The notes under the pieces: model-generated
Seen by the model: only the letters and a program-made list of their open reading frames with translations
What the model was told of the DNA's origin: nothing
The model's database searches: none
DNA from: Bacillota bacterium
GTDB taxonomy: Bacteria > Bacillota > Clostridia > Lachnospirales > Lachnospiraceae
NCBI GenBank assembly: GCA_023436225.1
Contig: JAEZKA010000097.1
Span: forward strand, 1 to 45,855
Direction: 5' to 3'
DNA: 45,855 nucleotides
In this document: piece by piece, positions 9,800 through 19,134 of the stretch
How positions within the stretch are numbered: the stretch's first letter is position 1
Layout: each line of letters begins with the position of its first letter
Position numbers and translations under genes: made by a program

Positions 9800-9828
9800 T
9801 TGATTTCCCTGAGAATATTTGTTAAAAT
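9800..9828 (+). promoter_or_regulatory. Promoter upstream of the NTF2-like protein gene
   Basis: TTGATT (9800-9805) and TAAAAT (9823-9828), separated by 17 bp, about 46 bp before the ATG at 9875. It is the best sigma-A match in the 200 bp gap after the fucosidase. Confidence 0.5.
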
Positions 9829-9874
9829 AGGTCTTAATAACTACCTATGAAGTGCTTAAAGAACGGGGATAACG

Positions 9875-10621
9875 ATGAAAATCAAGAATACAAAGATGAA
9901 ATGCTTTATATACGTGATTACGATGGCGATCGGGTTAGCTATTCTAGTCTATATTCCGGTTGGAATAACGCCTCCTGATAAGGATGCTTCGGCTCTTGCT
10001 ACGAATCTGAAGAAGAGCAAGGGACCGGAGGAGAATAAGGTGGTCAATGATTCGATTAGCCTGATGGCTGCTGATCCGACACCCAGTGTAACGCCAAGCC
10101 CCACATCAACCCCGATTCCAACCCCTTTGCCGGTTTATCCACTGGAGGAGAAGGGATATCCCTCAGAGATTGATGAGCTGGTAAATACCTATTATGAGGC
10201 TAAGGCCAGCTGTGATATCGATACCTTGAAGAGTATCTCATCCGAACCAGAGAATGTATACTCAAAAAAACAATTACTTAAGCTTATTGAGGGAATTGAT
10301 GAGTATCAGAATATAAAATGCTATGTAAAGAAGTCATATGAAGAGGATGCTTATATTGTCTTCGTATATTATGAAATTAAATTCATCGGTCTTAAGACCT
10401 TAGCTCCATCTTTATCAAAGCTCTATATTGTTCTGGATGAAGCAGGAGAATGGAAGATTTATGATGGTGACCTGAGCGAGGAGTTTAGGGCTTATATTGC
10501 TGCCAGAAGTGAGGATGAGGATGTCATTGCATTAAGGAGACATACCGATCAGCTGGCGGAAGAAGCAAAAGATAAGGATAAGGACTTGAAGGCCTTCTGG
10601 GAGATACTTGATAAATACTAA
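9875..10621 (+). CDS. Membrane-anchored or secreted protein with NTF2-like C-terminal domain
   Basis: This 248-residue protein has an N-terminal hydrophobic segment (about residues 10-29) acting as a signal or anchor. A Pro/Thr/Ser linker (TPSPTSTPIPTPLP, about residues 70-84) follows, and then an alpha+beta domain. The region from about 88 to 215, with NTYYEAKASCDIDTL, VYYEIKF and EWKIYDGD, resembles extracytoplasmic NTF2/SnoaL-like cone folds common in Lachnospiraceae. The C-terminus is charged and helical. No catalytic residues can be identified; a ligand-binding or structural role at the cell surface is likely. The ribosome site is weak (GGGGAT). It lies 19 bp upstream of the EamA gene start, so the two are probably co-transcribed. 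Confidence 0.6.
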   Translation: MKIKNTKMKCFIYVITMAIGLAILVYIPVGITPPDKDASALATNLKKSKGPEENKVVNDSISLMAADPTPSVTPSPTSTPIPTPLPVYPLEEKGYPSEIDELVNTYYEAKASCDIDTLKSISSEPENVYSKKQLLKLIEGIDEYQNIKCYVKKSYEEDAYIVFVYYEIKFIGLKTLAPSLSKLYIVLDEAGEWKIYDGDLSEEFRAYIAARSEDEDVIALRRHTDQLAEEAKDKDKDLKAFWEILDKY

Positions 10622-10640
10622 ACTACGAGGTGACTTATCT

Positions 10641-11507
10641 ATGTGGATCCTTTTTGCTTTTGGCTCTGCTTTTTTTGCCGGAATGACAGCAATCTTATCG
10701 AAAAGCGGAATTAAGAATACAGATTCAAATGTAGCTACTGCAATTAGAACCGTAGTCGTGTTAATTTTTTCCTGGCTCATGGTCTTTATCGTGGGATCAC
10801 AGGATACCATAGGGGAGATAAGTAGGAAGACATTACTTTTTCTGATACTGTCCGGCTTAGCAACAGGAGCCTCCTGGCTTTGTTATTTTAAGGCACTGCA
10901 GCTTGGCAATGTAAATAAAGTGACGCCGATTGACAAATCCAGCACAATATTGACAATGATATTAGCGATGCTGTTTCTCGGTGAAAGCATTACTATAATT
11001 AAGGTTATTGCCATTATTTTAATCGGTACAGGAACCTACCAGATGATTCAGAAGAAAAAGGATGTCAAGCTTTCGGAGGTTAATAATAACCGCTGGGTAA
11101 TCTACGCTGTGTTTTCTGCGATCTTCGCCAGCCTAACCTCGATACTTGGTAAGATTGGTATAGAGGGAGTAGAATCTAATCTCGGAACAGCCATACGAAC
11201 AATTGTAGTATTGATCATGGCCTGGGTTATCGTGTTCGTTACAGGAAAGCAGCATATGATTGGAAAGATTGATCGTAAAAGTTGGATTTTCCTTATCTTA
11301 TCCGGTTTTGCAACCGGAGGCTCCTGGCTCTGTTATTATAGAGCGCTTCAGGATGGTCTTGCCAGTATAGTAGTGCCGATTGATAAATTAAGCATACTGA
11401 TTACAATTATATTCTCCTACATATTCCTAAAGGAGACCCTGACCAAAAAGGCTTTAATCGGGTTAATTCTTATTGTAGGTGGTACCTTGTCCTTATTGAT
11501 TAAATAG
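10641..11507 (+). CDS. EamA/DMT-family transporter made of two very similar halves
   Basis: A 288-residue inner-membrane carrier with about ten hydrophobic helices in two EamA repeats (residues about 1-140 and 150-288). The halves are strikingly alike: TAIRTVVVLIFSW versus TAIRTIVVLIMAW, FLILSGLATGASWLCY versus FLILSGFATGGSWLCY, and TPIDKSS versus VPIDKLS. This points to a recent fusion of two copies of a single-repeat, YdcZ-like gene. The family exports metabolites or amino acids, but no substrate can be named. ATG 10641 is favoured because GAGGTGA is 7 bp upstream. A strong terminator follows, so this gene ends the operon. Confidence 0.82.
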   Translation: MWILFAFGSAFFAGMTAILSKSGIKNTDSNVATAIRTVVVLIFSWLMVFIVGSQDTIGEISRKTLLFLILSGLATGASWLCYFKALQLGNVNKVTPIDKSSTILTMILAMLFLGESITIIKVIAIILIGTGTYQMIQKKKDVKLSEVNNNRWVIYAVFSAIFASLTSILGKIGIEGVESNLGTAIRTIVVLIMAWVIVFVTGKQHMIGKIDRKSWIFLILSGFATGGSWLCYYRALQDGLASIVVPIDKLSILITIIFSYIFLKETLTKKALIGLILIVGGTLSLLIK

Positions 11508-11534
11508 ACGGGTTAGGTAAATTATAAATAGCTG

Positions 11535-11572
11535 TACTCCATGAAAATCGATGTGTTTTCATGGAGTTTTTT
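11535..11572 (+). terminator. Strong intrinsic terminator after EamA gene
   Basis: A perfect 12 bp stem, ACTCCATGAAAA (11535-11546) with TTTTCATGGAGT (11555-11566), an 8 nt loop and then six Ts. Confidence 0.9.
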
Positions 11573-11818
11573 AGTTAGTAGAGCAAGTGATCTTTCATTA
11601 GCAATCCAAAGTCAGGCAGAGTCTATTAACTGGTCTTAATAGTGAAAGCGAATAGGGGATAATAAGGACAAAAAGGCTATATGACAGGCAATTAGCTCGG
11701 TTACCAGCATATTAGAAGTTAATTAACAAGTAAAATAATGGTAGATGTTTTATTCGGGATGGGCTATAATAGCTTGAGAATTATTTATTACCCTAAGCAC
11801 AATAGGAGGAGAAATAAG
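11573..11818. other. Gene-free spacer before the small membrane protein
   Basis: About 245 bp after the terminator. A TATAAT at 11765-11770 could serve as a -10 for the next gene, but no good -35 is visible 16-18 bp upstream. No other element was recognised. Confidence 0.35.
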
Positions 11819-11944
11819 ATGACATATATAGCAATATTTTCATTTATCCAGATTGCGATGCTGCTGTTTCTATTCATTCTTGTTGTCTATGCGCTTTTTC
11901 TTGTAATTAAGGCATTACGAATCTATATTCGAAAAAACGATTGA
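11819..11944 (+). CDS. Small single-pass membrane protein (41 aa)
   Basis: A 41-residue protein that is mostly one hydrophobic helix (FIQIAMLLFLFILVVYALFL), with a basic, arginine/lysine-rich C-terminus. It has an excellent ribosome site, AGGAGGAG at 11804-11811, 7 bp from ATG 11819; the longer in-frame reading from 11738 lacks one. Such small proteins in Clostridia are often annotated as hypothetical. No function is assigned. It lies alone between a terminator and the lhr promoter region. Confidence 0.6.
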   Translation: MTYIAIFSFIQIAMLLFLFILVVYALFLVIKALRIYIRKND

Positions 11945-12092
11945 GTGGATGATACAATTAAAGTTGACATAATAATATTATGTATAATTAGTTTATACTA
12001 ACATCTATCCTGGAGTAATATCATAGGTAATAGTAATCGGGTAGAGAAATCTTATATTCTTAAATAAAGGACGATGGAAAGGAGTTAATCAG

Positions 12093-15000
12093 GTGAATTC
12101 TCTCACTTTATTTCATTCTTTTACTGCTAATTGGTTTCAAAAAACGCTTGGCTCCCCGACTCAGGTTCAGGAGGAGGCCTGGCCTTCGATTGCTGAAGGG
12201 AACCATACCTTAGTGTCTGCTCCAACCGGTACCGGTAAGACACTATCTGCCTTTCTAGTATTTATTGACCGACTGAAGATGCAGGCAAGAGAAGGTACAT
12301 TGCAGCAGGAGCTACAGCTGATTTATGTCTCACCCCTAAAATCACTGGCTGGAGATATTCGTGAGAATTTGAAGCGACCACTGGAGGGTATTTATGAGGA
12401 AGAGAAATCCTCCGGAAGCTTTGACACAACAGAACCACCAGTATTAAGCATTTCCATCCGTACCGGTGATACGACTCAGAGTGAGCGAAGGCAGATGGTG
12501 AAGAAGCCTCCTCATATTCTGATCACAACGCCCGAATCCTTATACTTGATGTTGACCAGTAAATCAGGACAATCAATATTGCGTACAGCAAAGGCGATTA
12601 TCCTGGATGAGCTTCATGCGTTGATCGACTCAAAGCGCGGTGCTCACTTGATGCTTTCGATTGCCCGTTTGGACAAGCTTTGTGATAAGCCTTTACAACG
12701 TATCGGCTTATCTGCAACGATAGAACCACTTACCATTGCTGCCGAGTATCTGTCTCCTGATCCGGTCAGAATTGTTGCTCCGAAGATGCATAAGAATATA
12801 AAGATTGCTATTACCAGTCCGATTCCCAATCAACGAAGCGGAATTAAGGATACTGTGTGGCAGGAGATTGCGAGATCGGTACATGCTCATTGCAGTAACT
12901 CCCGAAGTATCATCGCATTTGTAGAAGGTCGCGCATATGCCGAAAAGTTAGCTTATTATGTGAATCAGATTGCCGGAGAAGGCTTTGCCAGGACCCATCA
13001 CGGCAGCTTGTCGAAGGAACAGCGTTTTGAGGTGGAGAATGCACTACGCAGCGGAACTCTTCGTATGCTTTGTGCAACCTCTTCCATGGAGCTGGGTATT
13101 GATGTGGGTGAAATCGATCAGGTCTTTCAGATCGGATGCCCACGGTCAATCTCCAGTACGATGCAGCGGCTTGGACGCGCCGGACACAATCCGAATCGAA
13201 CCAGTGTGATGCATATCTTTCCTAGAACTGCCTCGGAGGGCTTATATAGCGGATTGACAGCGGAGGTTGCAAGAAAGGGAGGCGTAGAATATTCTAGTCC
13301 ACCCAGGTTGTGCCTAGATGTATTAGCACAGCATCTGGTATCCATGGCAACCGGCGACGGTTATGAGCTAGATGAGGTTATGGAATTATTACCCCGAGCT
13401 TACCCGTTTCGTGAGGTTACTAGGGAGGATGTGAAGGCTGTCCTCTGTATGCTGGCCGGTGATTACGAGCATGACCGCAACATTCCGGTTCGGCCTCGCA
13501 TTCTCTATAATAGGCTTGAAGAACGGGTGGAGGGAGATCCCTATAGTCGAATGCTCGCCGTATCGGCAGGCGGAACCATTCCGGATAAGGGACTATATAC
13601 CGTAAAGACGGAAACCGGCGTTAAGCTGGGTGAATTGGATGAAGAATTCATCTTTGAATCCAGGGTAGGTGACCGCTTCCTACTTGGAACCTTTGCGTGG
13701 CAGATTACAAAGATTCAGAAGGATACTGTGCTGGTAACTCAATCCAATACTTACGGCGCCAGATTACCCTTTTGGAAAGGAGAAATCAAAGGGCGCAGAC
13801 TACAAACCGGAATTGCTTTTGGTGAGATATTTCGTAGGCTTTCTATTGCAGCTGAGATTGGAACCTTAAGTAAAGAGTTGAGTGAGTTGGGGTTAGATGA
13901 AAATGCGATTGCTGAAGGACAAGATTTTATAAAAAGGCAGCTTGAAGCAACCGGAATTCTCCCGGATGACAGGACGATACTGATCGAACATTTCCGTGAC
14001 GAGACAGGCAATCAACAGATGATGGTTCATTCCGTCTTCGGTCGACCGGTTAATTCACCGCTTGCCATCCTAACCCTGGAAGTAGCTAAGCGGTATACGC
14101 ATGCGAATATCAGCTATGTGGAGGATGATGATGGGTTTTTACTGTTTCCTTATGGGGAAATGGCGATTCCCGAAGGCATATTACAGGAGCTGCGTCCGGA
14201 AGAGGCCAGACCTATTCTGGAAGCAATCCTACCGGTAACACCTCTCTTTAATATGAACTTCCGGTATAATACTGCTCATGCTCTTATGATGGGGGTTAAG
14301 AAGTCAGGCCGTGTACCCCTATGGGTACAACGTATGAGAAGTGCCGAAATGCTGGATTCTCTGATACAAAATGAAAACCACCCCCTAATTCGAGAGACAA
14401 AGAGGGAATGCCTGGAGGATTACTGGGATCTGACTGGTCTGGAATATGTTTTGAATGGAATTCGTTCTGGAAGGATTCGTGTCCGTGAGCTCTTTTTGGA
14501 TACACCCTCGCCGATGTCCTTCTTACTGAGGCAACAGACTGAGGCAGCCAATATGTACGACTATTCCCCTACACCGACAGGAATTCAACGGGCGGTAGAA
14601 GATGCATTAAATGAGGTTACCCTGATTGCGCCGACTCCGGAGCATCTGCTACGAGTATCAGAACGAAGACGTCTGCCGGAGGATGAGAAGCAATTGCATA
14701 CGCTCCTCATGATAGAGGGAGATCTGATTGCAGGGGAGCTGGAGGTGCCGATCGAATGGTTGGAGCTTCTGGCCAGACGAGGTCAGGCAAGTTATATAGA
14801 GCCAGGTCTGTGGATAGCGACAGAACAACTGGAGCGATATCAGGCAGCCTTAATAGAGGGGGATAATGCGATACGTAAGCAGCTGGTTCTCCGCTTATTA
14901 AGATATCGTGGACCACAATCAGTCGAATTGGTTTGCGATCGTTATTTCTGGAAGCAGGAGTTTGCACAGGAACTTCTGAGGGAGCTATGTAGAGACGGCG

Positions 15001-16226
15001 TAGCAATCGAAAGTGACAGTTTGTACTATCATGCAGAGCTATATGACAAAGCTAGAAAAGCAACGATTCGCAGTAGAAGAGAACAGATTAAGACTCTGCC
15101 CTCACAAAATTATGCGGCGTTCCTTGCAAACCGGATCTATCTGGCTGCTTCACCGGGAGATCAATTAGAAGCTTTCCTTCGATTATACTCCGATCTGCCT
15201 TATCCGATCGCACAGTGGGAGAGTATTCTTCTACCATCCAGGGTTACCCGATATCGACCGGAATTACTGGACAGCCTGCTTGCAGAAGGTGATTTCTTCT
15301 GGCAGCTAAAGGGGGAGGAAGGTCTTAGCTTTCACCGCTACAAAGATATTGACTGGGAGGCGGATACCTCGGAGGTGGTTTGGGACTTAACGGAAGAGGA
15401 ACAAATAATATATGATGCCTTATATCGAAGGGGAGCCAGCTTTCTACAACGGCTTTCCGGCTTACTTCCTGATGGCTCACCATACGATACTCTATTATCT
15501 CTGGCAGAGAAGGGCCTGGTCTGTGCGGACAGCTTTCTACCGGTCAGGCAGTGGTTAAATAAGGAGAAGCTGAATAAGGCGACGGTCAAACAACGAGTAT
15601 CAGCTCGTGCGAAGGCGATGTCAGCCGGAAGATGGGAGATTACTCATCCAAGAAAGCAGCTGTCGATCGAAGAACAGATAGACAGATGCTTCGAGCGGGT
15701 TGGCATCTTATCCAGAGAGACTTCTCTTGGCCTACCTTGGAGTCAGGCTTTGGAGACGTTGCGTATATGGGAATATACCGGTAAGGTACGGAGGGGTTAT
15801 TTTATAGAAGGGTTATCCGGTATTCAGTTTATAAAAGCCCAGGACTTCGCTGCCACGATGGCAGCACTTGAGCAGCCCAGTTCAGAGATTATATGGCTAT
15901 CTGCTGTAGATCCTTTGCAACAGTGGGGGAAGAGTATACCTCATTTGCCGGACCGGGCATTTATGAATGTGGTGGGAACAGCGGTTGCACTTAAGGCAGG
16001 TGTTCCTGTGGCAGTACTAGAACGAATGGGTAAGCAGCTTCGTGTATTTGATATAGAGTCCCTGGAGGAGGCACTTCGAGCCTTTACCCTTGATTTTACA
16101 AGACATCGGATCTTCACTGGGCAGAACAGACTGTTAGTAAAGGAGTATCCGATTGAGGCAGCCGGGGCGTTATCAAGCGCCGGGTTTAAACGGGAGCTAC
16201 AGGATTATGTTCTGTATCGAATATAA
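12093..16226 (+). CDS. lhr: Lhr-type large superfamily 2 ATP-dependent helicase
   Basis: A 1377-residue helicase of the Lhr family, involved in nucleic-acid repair and remodelling. Seen in order: a Q-motif-like region (SPTQVQEEAWP), Walker A SAPTGTGKT (about residues 39-47), motif Ia SPLKSL, a DExH-type box LDELHAL, motif III SATIEP, and in RecA2 the motifs TSSMELGID and QRLGRAGHN. An Lhr winged-helix/DEAD-associated region follows, and then the long C-terminal Lhr-CTD half, here about 600 residues. Length is close to the bacterial full-length form (about 1500) and much larger than archaeal Lhr-core. The GTG start at 12093 has GGAAAGGAG about 8 bp upstream. It appears monocistronic, with a terminator following. 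Confidence 0.88.
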   Translation: MNSLTLFHSFTANWFQKTLGSPTQVQEEAWPSIAEGNHTLVSAPTGTGKTLSAFLVFIDRLKMQAREGTLQQELQLIYVSPLKSLAGDIRENLKRPLEGIYEEEKSSGSFDTTEPPVLSISIRTGDTTQSERRQMVKKPPHILITTPESLYLMLTSKSGQSILRTAKAIILDELHALIDSKRGAHLMLSIARLDKLCDKPLQRIGLSATIEPLTIAAEYLSPDPVRIVAPKMHKNIKIAITSPIPNQRSGIKDTVWQEIARSVHAHCSNSRSIIAFVEGRAYAEKLAYYVNQIAGEGFARTHHGSLSKEQRFEVENALRSGTLRMLCATSSMELGIDVGEIDQVFQIGCPRSISSTMQRLGRAGHNPNRTSVMHIFPRTASEGLYSGLTAEVARKGGVEYSSPPRLCLDVLAQHLVSMATGDGYELDEVMELLPRAYPFREVTREDVKAVLCMLAGDYEHDRNIPVRPRILYNRLEERVEGDPYSRMLAVSAGGTIPDKGLYTVKTETGVKLGELDEEFIFESRVGDRFLLGTFAWQITKIQKDTVLVTQSNTYGARLPFWKGEIKGRRLQTGIAFGEIFRRLSIAAEIGTLSKELSELGLDENAIAEGQDFIKRQLEATGILPDDRTILIEHFRDETGNQQMMVHSVFGRPVNSPLAILTLEVAKRYTHANISYVEDDDGFLLFPYGEMAIPEGILQELRPEEARPILEAILPVTPLFNMNFRYNTAHALMMGVKKSGRVPLWVQRMRSAEMLDSLIQNENHPLIRETKRECLEDYWDLTGLEYVLNGIRSGRIRVRELFLDTPSPMSFLLRQQTEAANMYDYSPTPTGIQRAVEDALNEVTLIAPTPEHLLRVSERRRLPEDEKQLHTLLMIEGDLIAGELEVPIEWLELLARRGQASYIEPGLWIATEQLERYQAALIEGDNAIRKQLVLRLLRYRGPQSVELVCDRYFWKQEFAQELLRELCRDGVAIESDSLYYHAELYDKARKATIRSRREQIKTLPSQNYAAFLANRIYLAASPGDQLEAFLRLYSDLPYPIAQWESILLPSRVTRYRPELLDSLLAEGDFFWQLKGEEGLSFHRYKDIDWEADTSEVVWDLTEEEQIIYDALYRRGASFLQRLSGLLPDGSPYDTLLSLAEKGLVCADSFLPVRQWLNKEKLNKATVKQRVSARAKAMSAGRWEITHPRKQLSIEEQIDRCFERVGILSRETSLGLPWSQALETLRIWEYTGKVRRGYFIEGLSGIQFIKAQDFAATMAALEQPSSEIIWLSAVDPLQQWGKSIPHLPDRAFMNVVGTAVALKAGVPVAVLERMGKQLRVFDIESLEEALRAFTLDFTRHRIFTGQNRLLVKEYPIEAAGALSSAGFKRELQDYVLYRI

Positions 16227-16278
16227 TAAAGAAGAAAGAAATATGTGATAAGGTTAATTTTAATTGAACGCAAAAAAT

Positions 16279-16318
16279 AAGGAGAGTTCGGCGTTGTCTT
16301 CCGAATTCTCCTTATTCA
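16279..16318. terminator. Bidirectional terminator between lhr and the Ig-like gene
   Basis: AAGGAGAGTTCGG (16279-16291) pairs with CCGAATTCTCCTT (16301-16313) with one mismatch. AT-rich tails flank both sides (AAAAAAT upstream, TTATTCATT downstream). It lies between convergent genes and could serve both. Confidence 0.7.
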
Positions 16319-16388
16319 TTATGATTATAGAATTAAATGCTAAAAGTCTTTCTCCTCTTAGCCTCTATACAATTAGCATTAATAATCA

Positions 16389-17354
16389 TCATTTTTCTAC
16401 ATGAACGGTGAAGGTAACTTTTCTTCCATCAACAAAACCATAGATGGATGCAGTTCCGGGAGCTACGGTGGATACTACACCTGTAGAAGATACAGTGGCC
16501 ACGGATTTCTTGTTAGAATCCCATGTAATCTTACTATCCGTTCCTAAGATCCTAAGAGACTTTGTCTTTCCCATATCTAAGGTAAATTCCTTATCACTTG
16601 CTTTGATTACCTTTACGGTAGAGGTTAGCTTTATCCCGTCAATTGTAGCAGTGATTTTGGTGGTGCCGGGTCCCTTTGCTCGTACCCTTCCATCCTTATC
16701 AACAGTAGCGATCATTGAATTCCCAGTGGACCACTTGGCCTTACTTGAGGATCCGTTCACCTTAAGGGTCTTGATGAAACCGGACCAGCCGCCGAGCTCA
16801 AGTACTATAGAATCATGATTTAATCCAACCACAGTTACCTTGCTATTGATTTCCTTGCCGTCAACGTTGGCAGTAATGTAAACAGAACCGATTGATTTCG
16901 CTTTCAGCTTACCGCTTGCAGAAACAGTTACAATGGAAGAATCACTGGAAGTATAGGTAACATTTTTCTTTGTACCATATACTTGTAAGGTAGTGGTTTT
17001 ATTTTTCTCTAACACCACATTTTCCTTCATATATATTACATTTACCTTACAACGGATTTTCTGACCACCGACCTTTGCGGTGATGGTTGCGGAGCCCGGA
17101 GCCTTAGCAAACACCTTACCACCGGAGGTTACCGATGCTACATTACTGTTACTGGTAGACCAGTAGACCTTTTTGGAGGTACCTTTGATGCGCAGAGTTT
17201 TATAATGATCTACCTCCAGCGTTAAGTTGGTATCATTAATATATATTCCACTGGCAGCTTGAGCTGAAGTGATATCATTTGTAAGGGGAATGAATGAAAG
17301 GGTTGCGATACTGAAAATCAGTAGGATTGAAAAAATCTTACGCAATTTTCTCAT
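16389..17354 (-). CDS. Secreted protein of four tandem BIG2-type Ig-like repeats
   Basis: A 321-residue protein with a signal peptide (basic MRKLRK, hydrophobic IFSILLIFSIATLSF, cleavage near AQAAS) and four repeats of about 70 residues, at about 36-107, 108-180, 181-251 and 252-321. Each repeat has a W/Y-x-S-x-x-x-x-x-V-A-x-V core, a central G-x-V-x-A-K-x-P-G-x-A-x-I-x-A stretch and a closing V-x-V strand, typical of bacterial Ig-like domain group 2. No enzymatic domain, LPXTG motif or SLH module is seen, so it is probably a secreted adhesive or structural protein. AAGGAGG precedes the start by 8 bp on the minus strand. Confidence 0.85.
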   Translation of the reverse strand: MRKLRKIFSILLIFSIATLSFIPLTNDITSAQAASGIYINDTNLTLEVDHYKTLRIKGTSKKVYWSTSNSNVASVTSGGKVFAKAPGSATITAKVGGQKIRCKVNVIYMKENVVLEKNKTTTLQVYGTKKNVTYTSSDSSIVTVSASGKLKAKSIGSVYITANVDGKEINSKVTVVGLNHDSIVLELGGWSGFIKTLKVNGSSSKAKWSTGNSMIATVDKDGRVRAKGPGTTKITATIDGIKLTSTVKVIKASDKEFTLDMGKTKSLRILGTDSKITWDSNKKSVATVSSTGVVSTVAPGTASIYGFVDGRKVTFTVHVEK

Positions 17355-17736
17355 TTGAGTTGCCTCCTTATGTTGTGAATTGTTACGATATGAACAAGTT
17401 GCTATGTATTCATTGGGCAGGAGAGTATCCTAACCCGTAAACACATTGATAAATTCATTATAGAGTATATTGCGTTTGGGTTCACTATCAAATTATTGGG
17501 ATATAAGATGCATGGAAATGGGTATGGAAGAACTTACAGGCAAGATACGACAAAGATATCTCGATAAATCAATTTCATTTTCAAGGTATCGTTCGGATTG
17601 GTGTGAATATAATCGTTCCAAAGGATTCAATAAAGCAATCTGATTTTAAAACAGTTACTCATATTGAAAACGGTATGATTTTATATTATTATTACTATAG
17701 ATAGAAATATTTGGAGTGATAAGGGGAGGGGACTTG
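17355..17736. other. Divergent intergenic region, about 380 bp
   Basis: A spacer between the minus-strand Ig-like gene and the plus-strand Mbeg1-like gene. A minus-strand TATAAT (complement of 17457-17462) may be the -10 for the Ig-like gene, but its -35 is poor. The stretch 17500-17700 has no gene with a start and ribosome site and no clear repeat or RNA fold. Confidence 0.4.
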
Positions 17737-18918
17737 ATGAACAATATCATAGATTATTTGGATTGGAGAGGTGATTTGAGCTTTGAAGCAGATCCGTTGA
17801 ATGAGGTTGACAGCCTGATCTTATCCACCCTTACATACATTGAATACGACGGTCTTGTACCATTTGAGGAAATTGGCGACAAGGTTATATTATCCGAGAT
17901 TGCTCAGCTGGCTTATAACGCCATTGATTTTAGCTCCCCTCGCTGCAAGGACCCATTCTTCGAACATATCCCTGACCTGCTATTGAAGGCGGCGTCCTCA
18001 CCTCGTTTTGGCAGTCTTAGGTTATCCTACTATATTAATCGTCTTAACGTAGATGATACAGAACAGTTTTCGGCGATCGTTTTTACCATACATGAGAAGC
18101 TTCATTATATTGCATTTCGCGGGACGGATGACAACCTGATTGGATGGAAGGAAGATTTTATGATGAGCTTTCTGGACGAGGTACAGGCACAACGGGATGC
18201 GGTGGAATATACCAGATTTGTATTGCAGAACCTGGAGGGAGACATTTATCTGGGAGGACATTCTAAGGGCGGTAATCTTGCGGTTTATGTTGCAGCCAAG
18301 GTAGAAGAGGCACAGCATCGGATCATCGGGGTTTATAATAATGATGGACCCGGTTTCCAGGAGAAGTTTATGGAGAGTGAAGGGTATCACCGGATTGTTC
18401 CAAGAATTCATACGTTTCTACCGAGGTCCTCGGTGGTCGGAATGCTAATGGAGCATCTGGAGGATTATGTGGTTGTTAATAGCAACCAGAAGGGAATTAT
18501 GCAGCATAGTGCGATGACTTGGGAGGTACTGGGCAACCATTTTGTCTATTTGCCGGGCGTTAACAAATCGAGTGTTTTCTTGAATCAGGCACTGCGTCAA
18601 TGGCTCAGCGAAATTACCTTGGAAGAGCGGGCGACATTTGTAGAGGAGCTTTTTGTCATCATCAATGCAGCAGGGTTGAACACCATCAGCAGTATCACAG
18701 CAGAAAAGAGACTTGCAGTTAATGCTATGATTAAGGCTTATAAAAGCATGAGCCCAGAGACGAAGCAATTTATGAAAAAACTGATCTATAAGTTTATTGA
18801 GGAAGGCCAGAAGGTCTTAAAACAGTCAATTGAAGAGGAATTAAACATCAGTAAGCAACAGGTTGATGGACCTGTTGTTAAAATTAGAGGAAAATCCTAT
18901 ATCAGGCTTAATAACTAA
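17737..18918 (+). CDS. Mbeg1-like alpha/beta hydrolase (DUF2974)
   Basis: A 393-residue cytoplasmic protein of the Mbeg1-like/DUF2974 family (PF11187). It starts with the family signature NIIDYLDWRGDLSF. The lipase-like nucleophile elbow GGHSKGGNLAVY (G-H-S-x-G-G, about residue 180) is preceded by the FRGTDD strand motif typical of lipase_3-like folds. It presumably hydrolyses an ester, but the natural substrate is unknown. ATG 17737 is supported by GGGGAGGGGA 4-5 bp upstream. An A/T-loop hairpin (18937-18966) follows the gene. Confidence 0.82.
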   Translation: MNNIIDYLDWRGDLSFEADPLNEVDSLILSTLTYIEYDGLVPFEEIGDKVILSEIAQLAYNAIDFSSPRCKDPFFEHIPDLLLKAASSPRFGSLRLSYYINRLNVDDTEQFSAIVFTIHEKLHYIAFRGTDDNLIGWKEDFMMSFLDEVQAQRDAVEYTRFVLQNLEGDIYLGGHSKGGNLAVYVAAKVEEAQHRIIGVYNNDGPGFQEKFMESEGYHRIVPRIHTFLPRSSVVGMLMEHLEDYVVVNSNQKGIMQHSAMTWEVLGNHFVYLPGVNKSSVFLNQALRQWLSEITLEERATFVEELFVIINAAGLNTISSITAEKRLAVNAMIKAYKSMSPETKQFMKKLIYKFIEEGQKVLKQSIEEELNISKQQVDGPVVKIRGKSYIRLNN

Positions 18919-18936
18919 AATCTATTTCGTAAAATA

Positions 18937-18966
18937 GTGTGAATGATGGAATAGCATAATTCACAC
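18937..18966 (+). terminator. Weak hairpin after the Mbeg1-like gene
   Basis: GTGTGAAT (18937-18944) pairs with ATTCACAC (18959-18966) across a 14 nt loop. There is no following U-run, so it may protect the mRNA 3' end rather than terminate by itself. Confidence 0.35.
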
Positions 18967-19134
18967 TTCAAAGTTAGTGCCTGCATAACCAAATGTAAAC
19001 GACACACTTGGAACAAACTTACAGAAAGGTTAGGCATGCAAATAGTATATCACAATATTCAGATGATTTTCGGATACACAGGGCTTGGTTAACACATATA
19101 TTAAGAGTAAAGCAATATGAAGGTAAGATTGACT

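Noticed and set aside
11964..11999. TTGACA at 11964-11969 upstream of lhr as a full promoter.
   Set aside because: The candidate -10 elements TATAAT (13 bp spacer) and TATACT (24 bp spacer) are wrongly spaced, so no firm promoter is called.
12640..15600. Long minus-strand open frames inside the lhr gene.
   Set aside because: They are antisense shadows of a strongly supported gene, without ribosome sites or recognisable domains.
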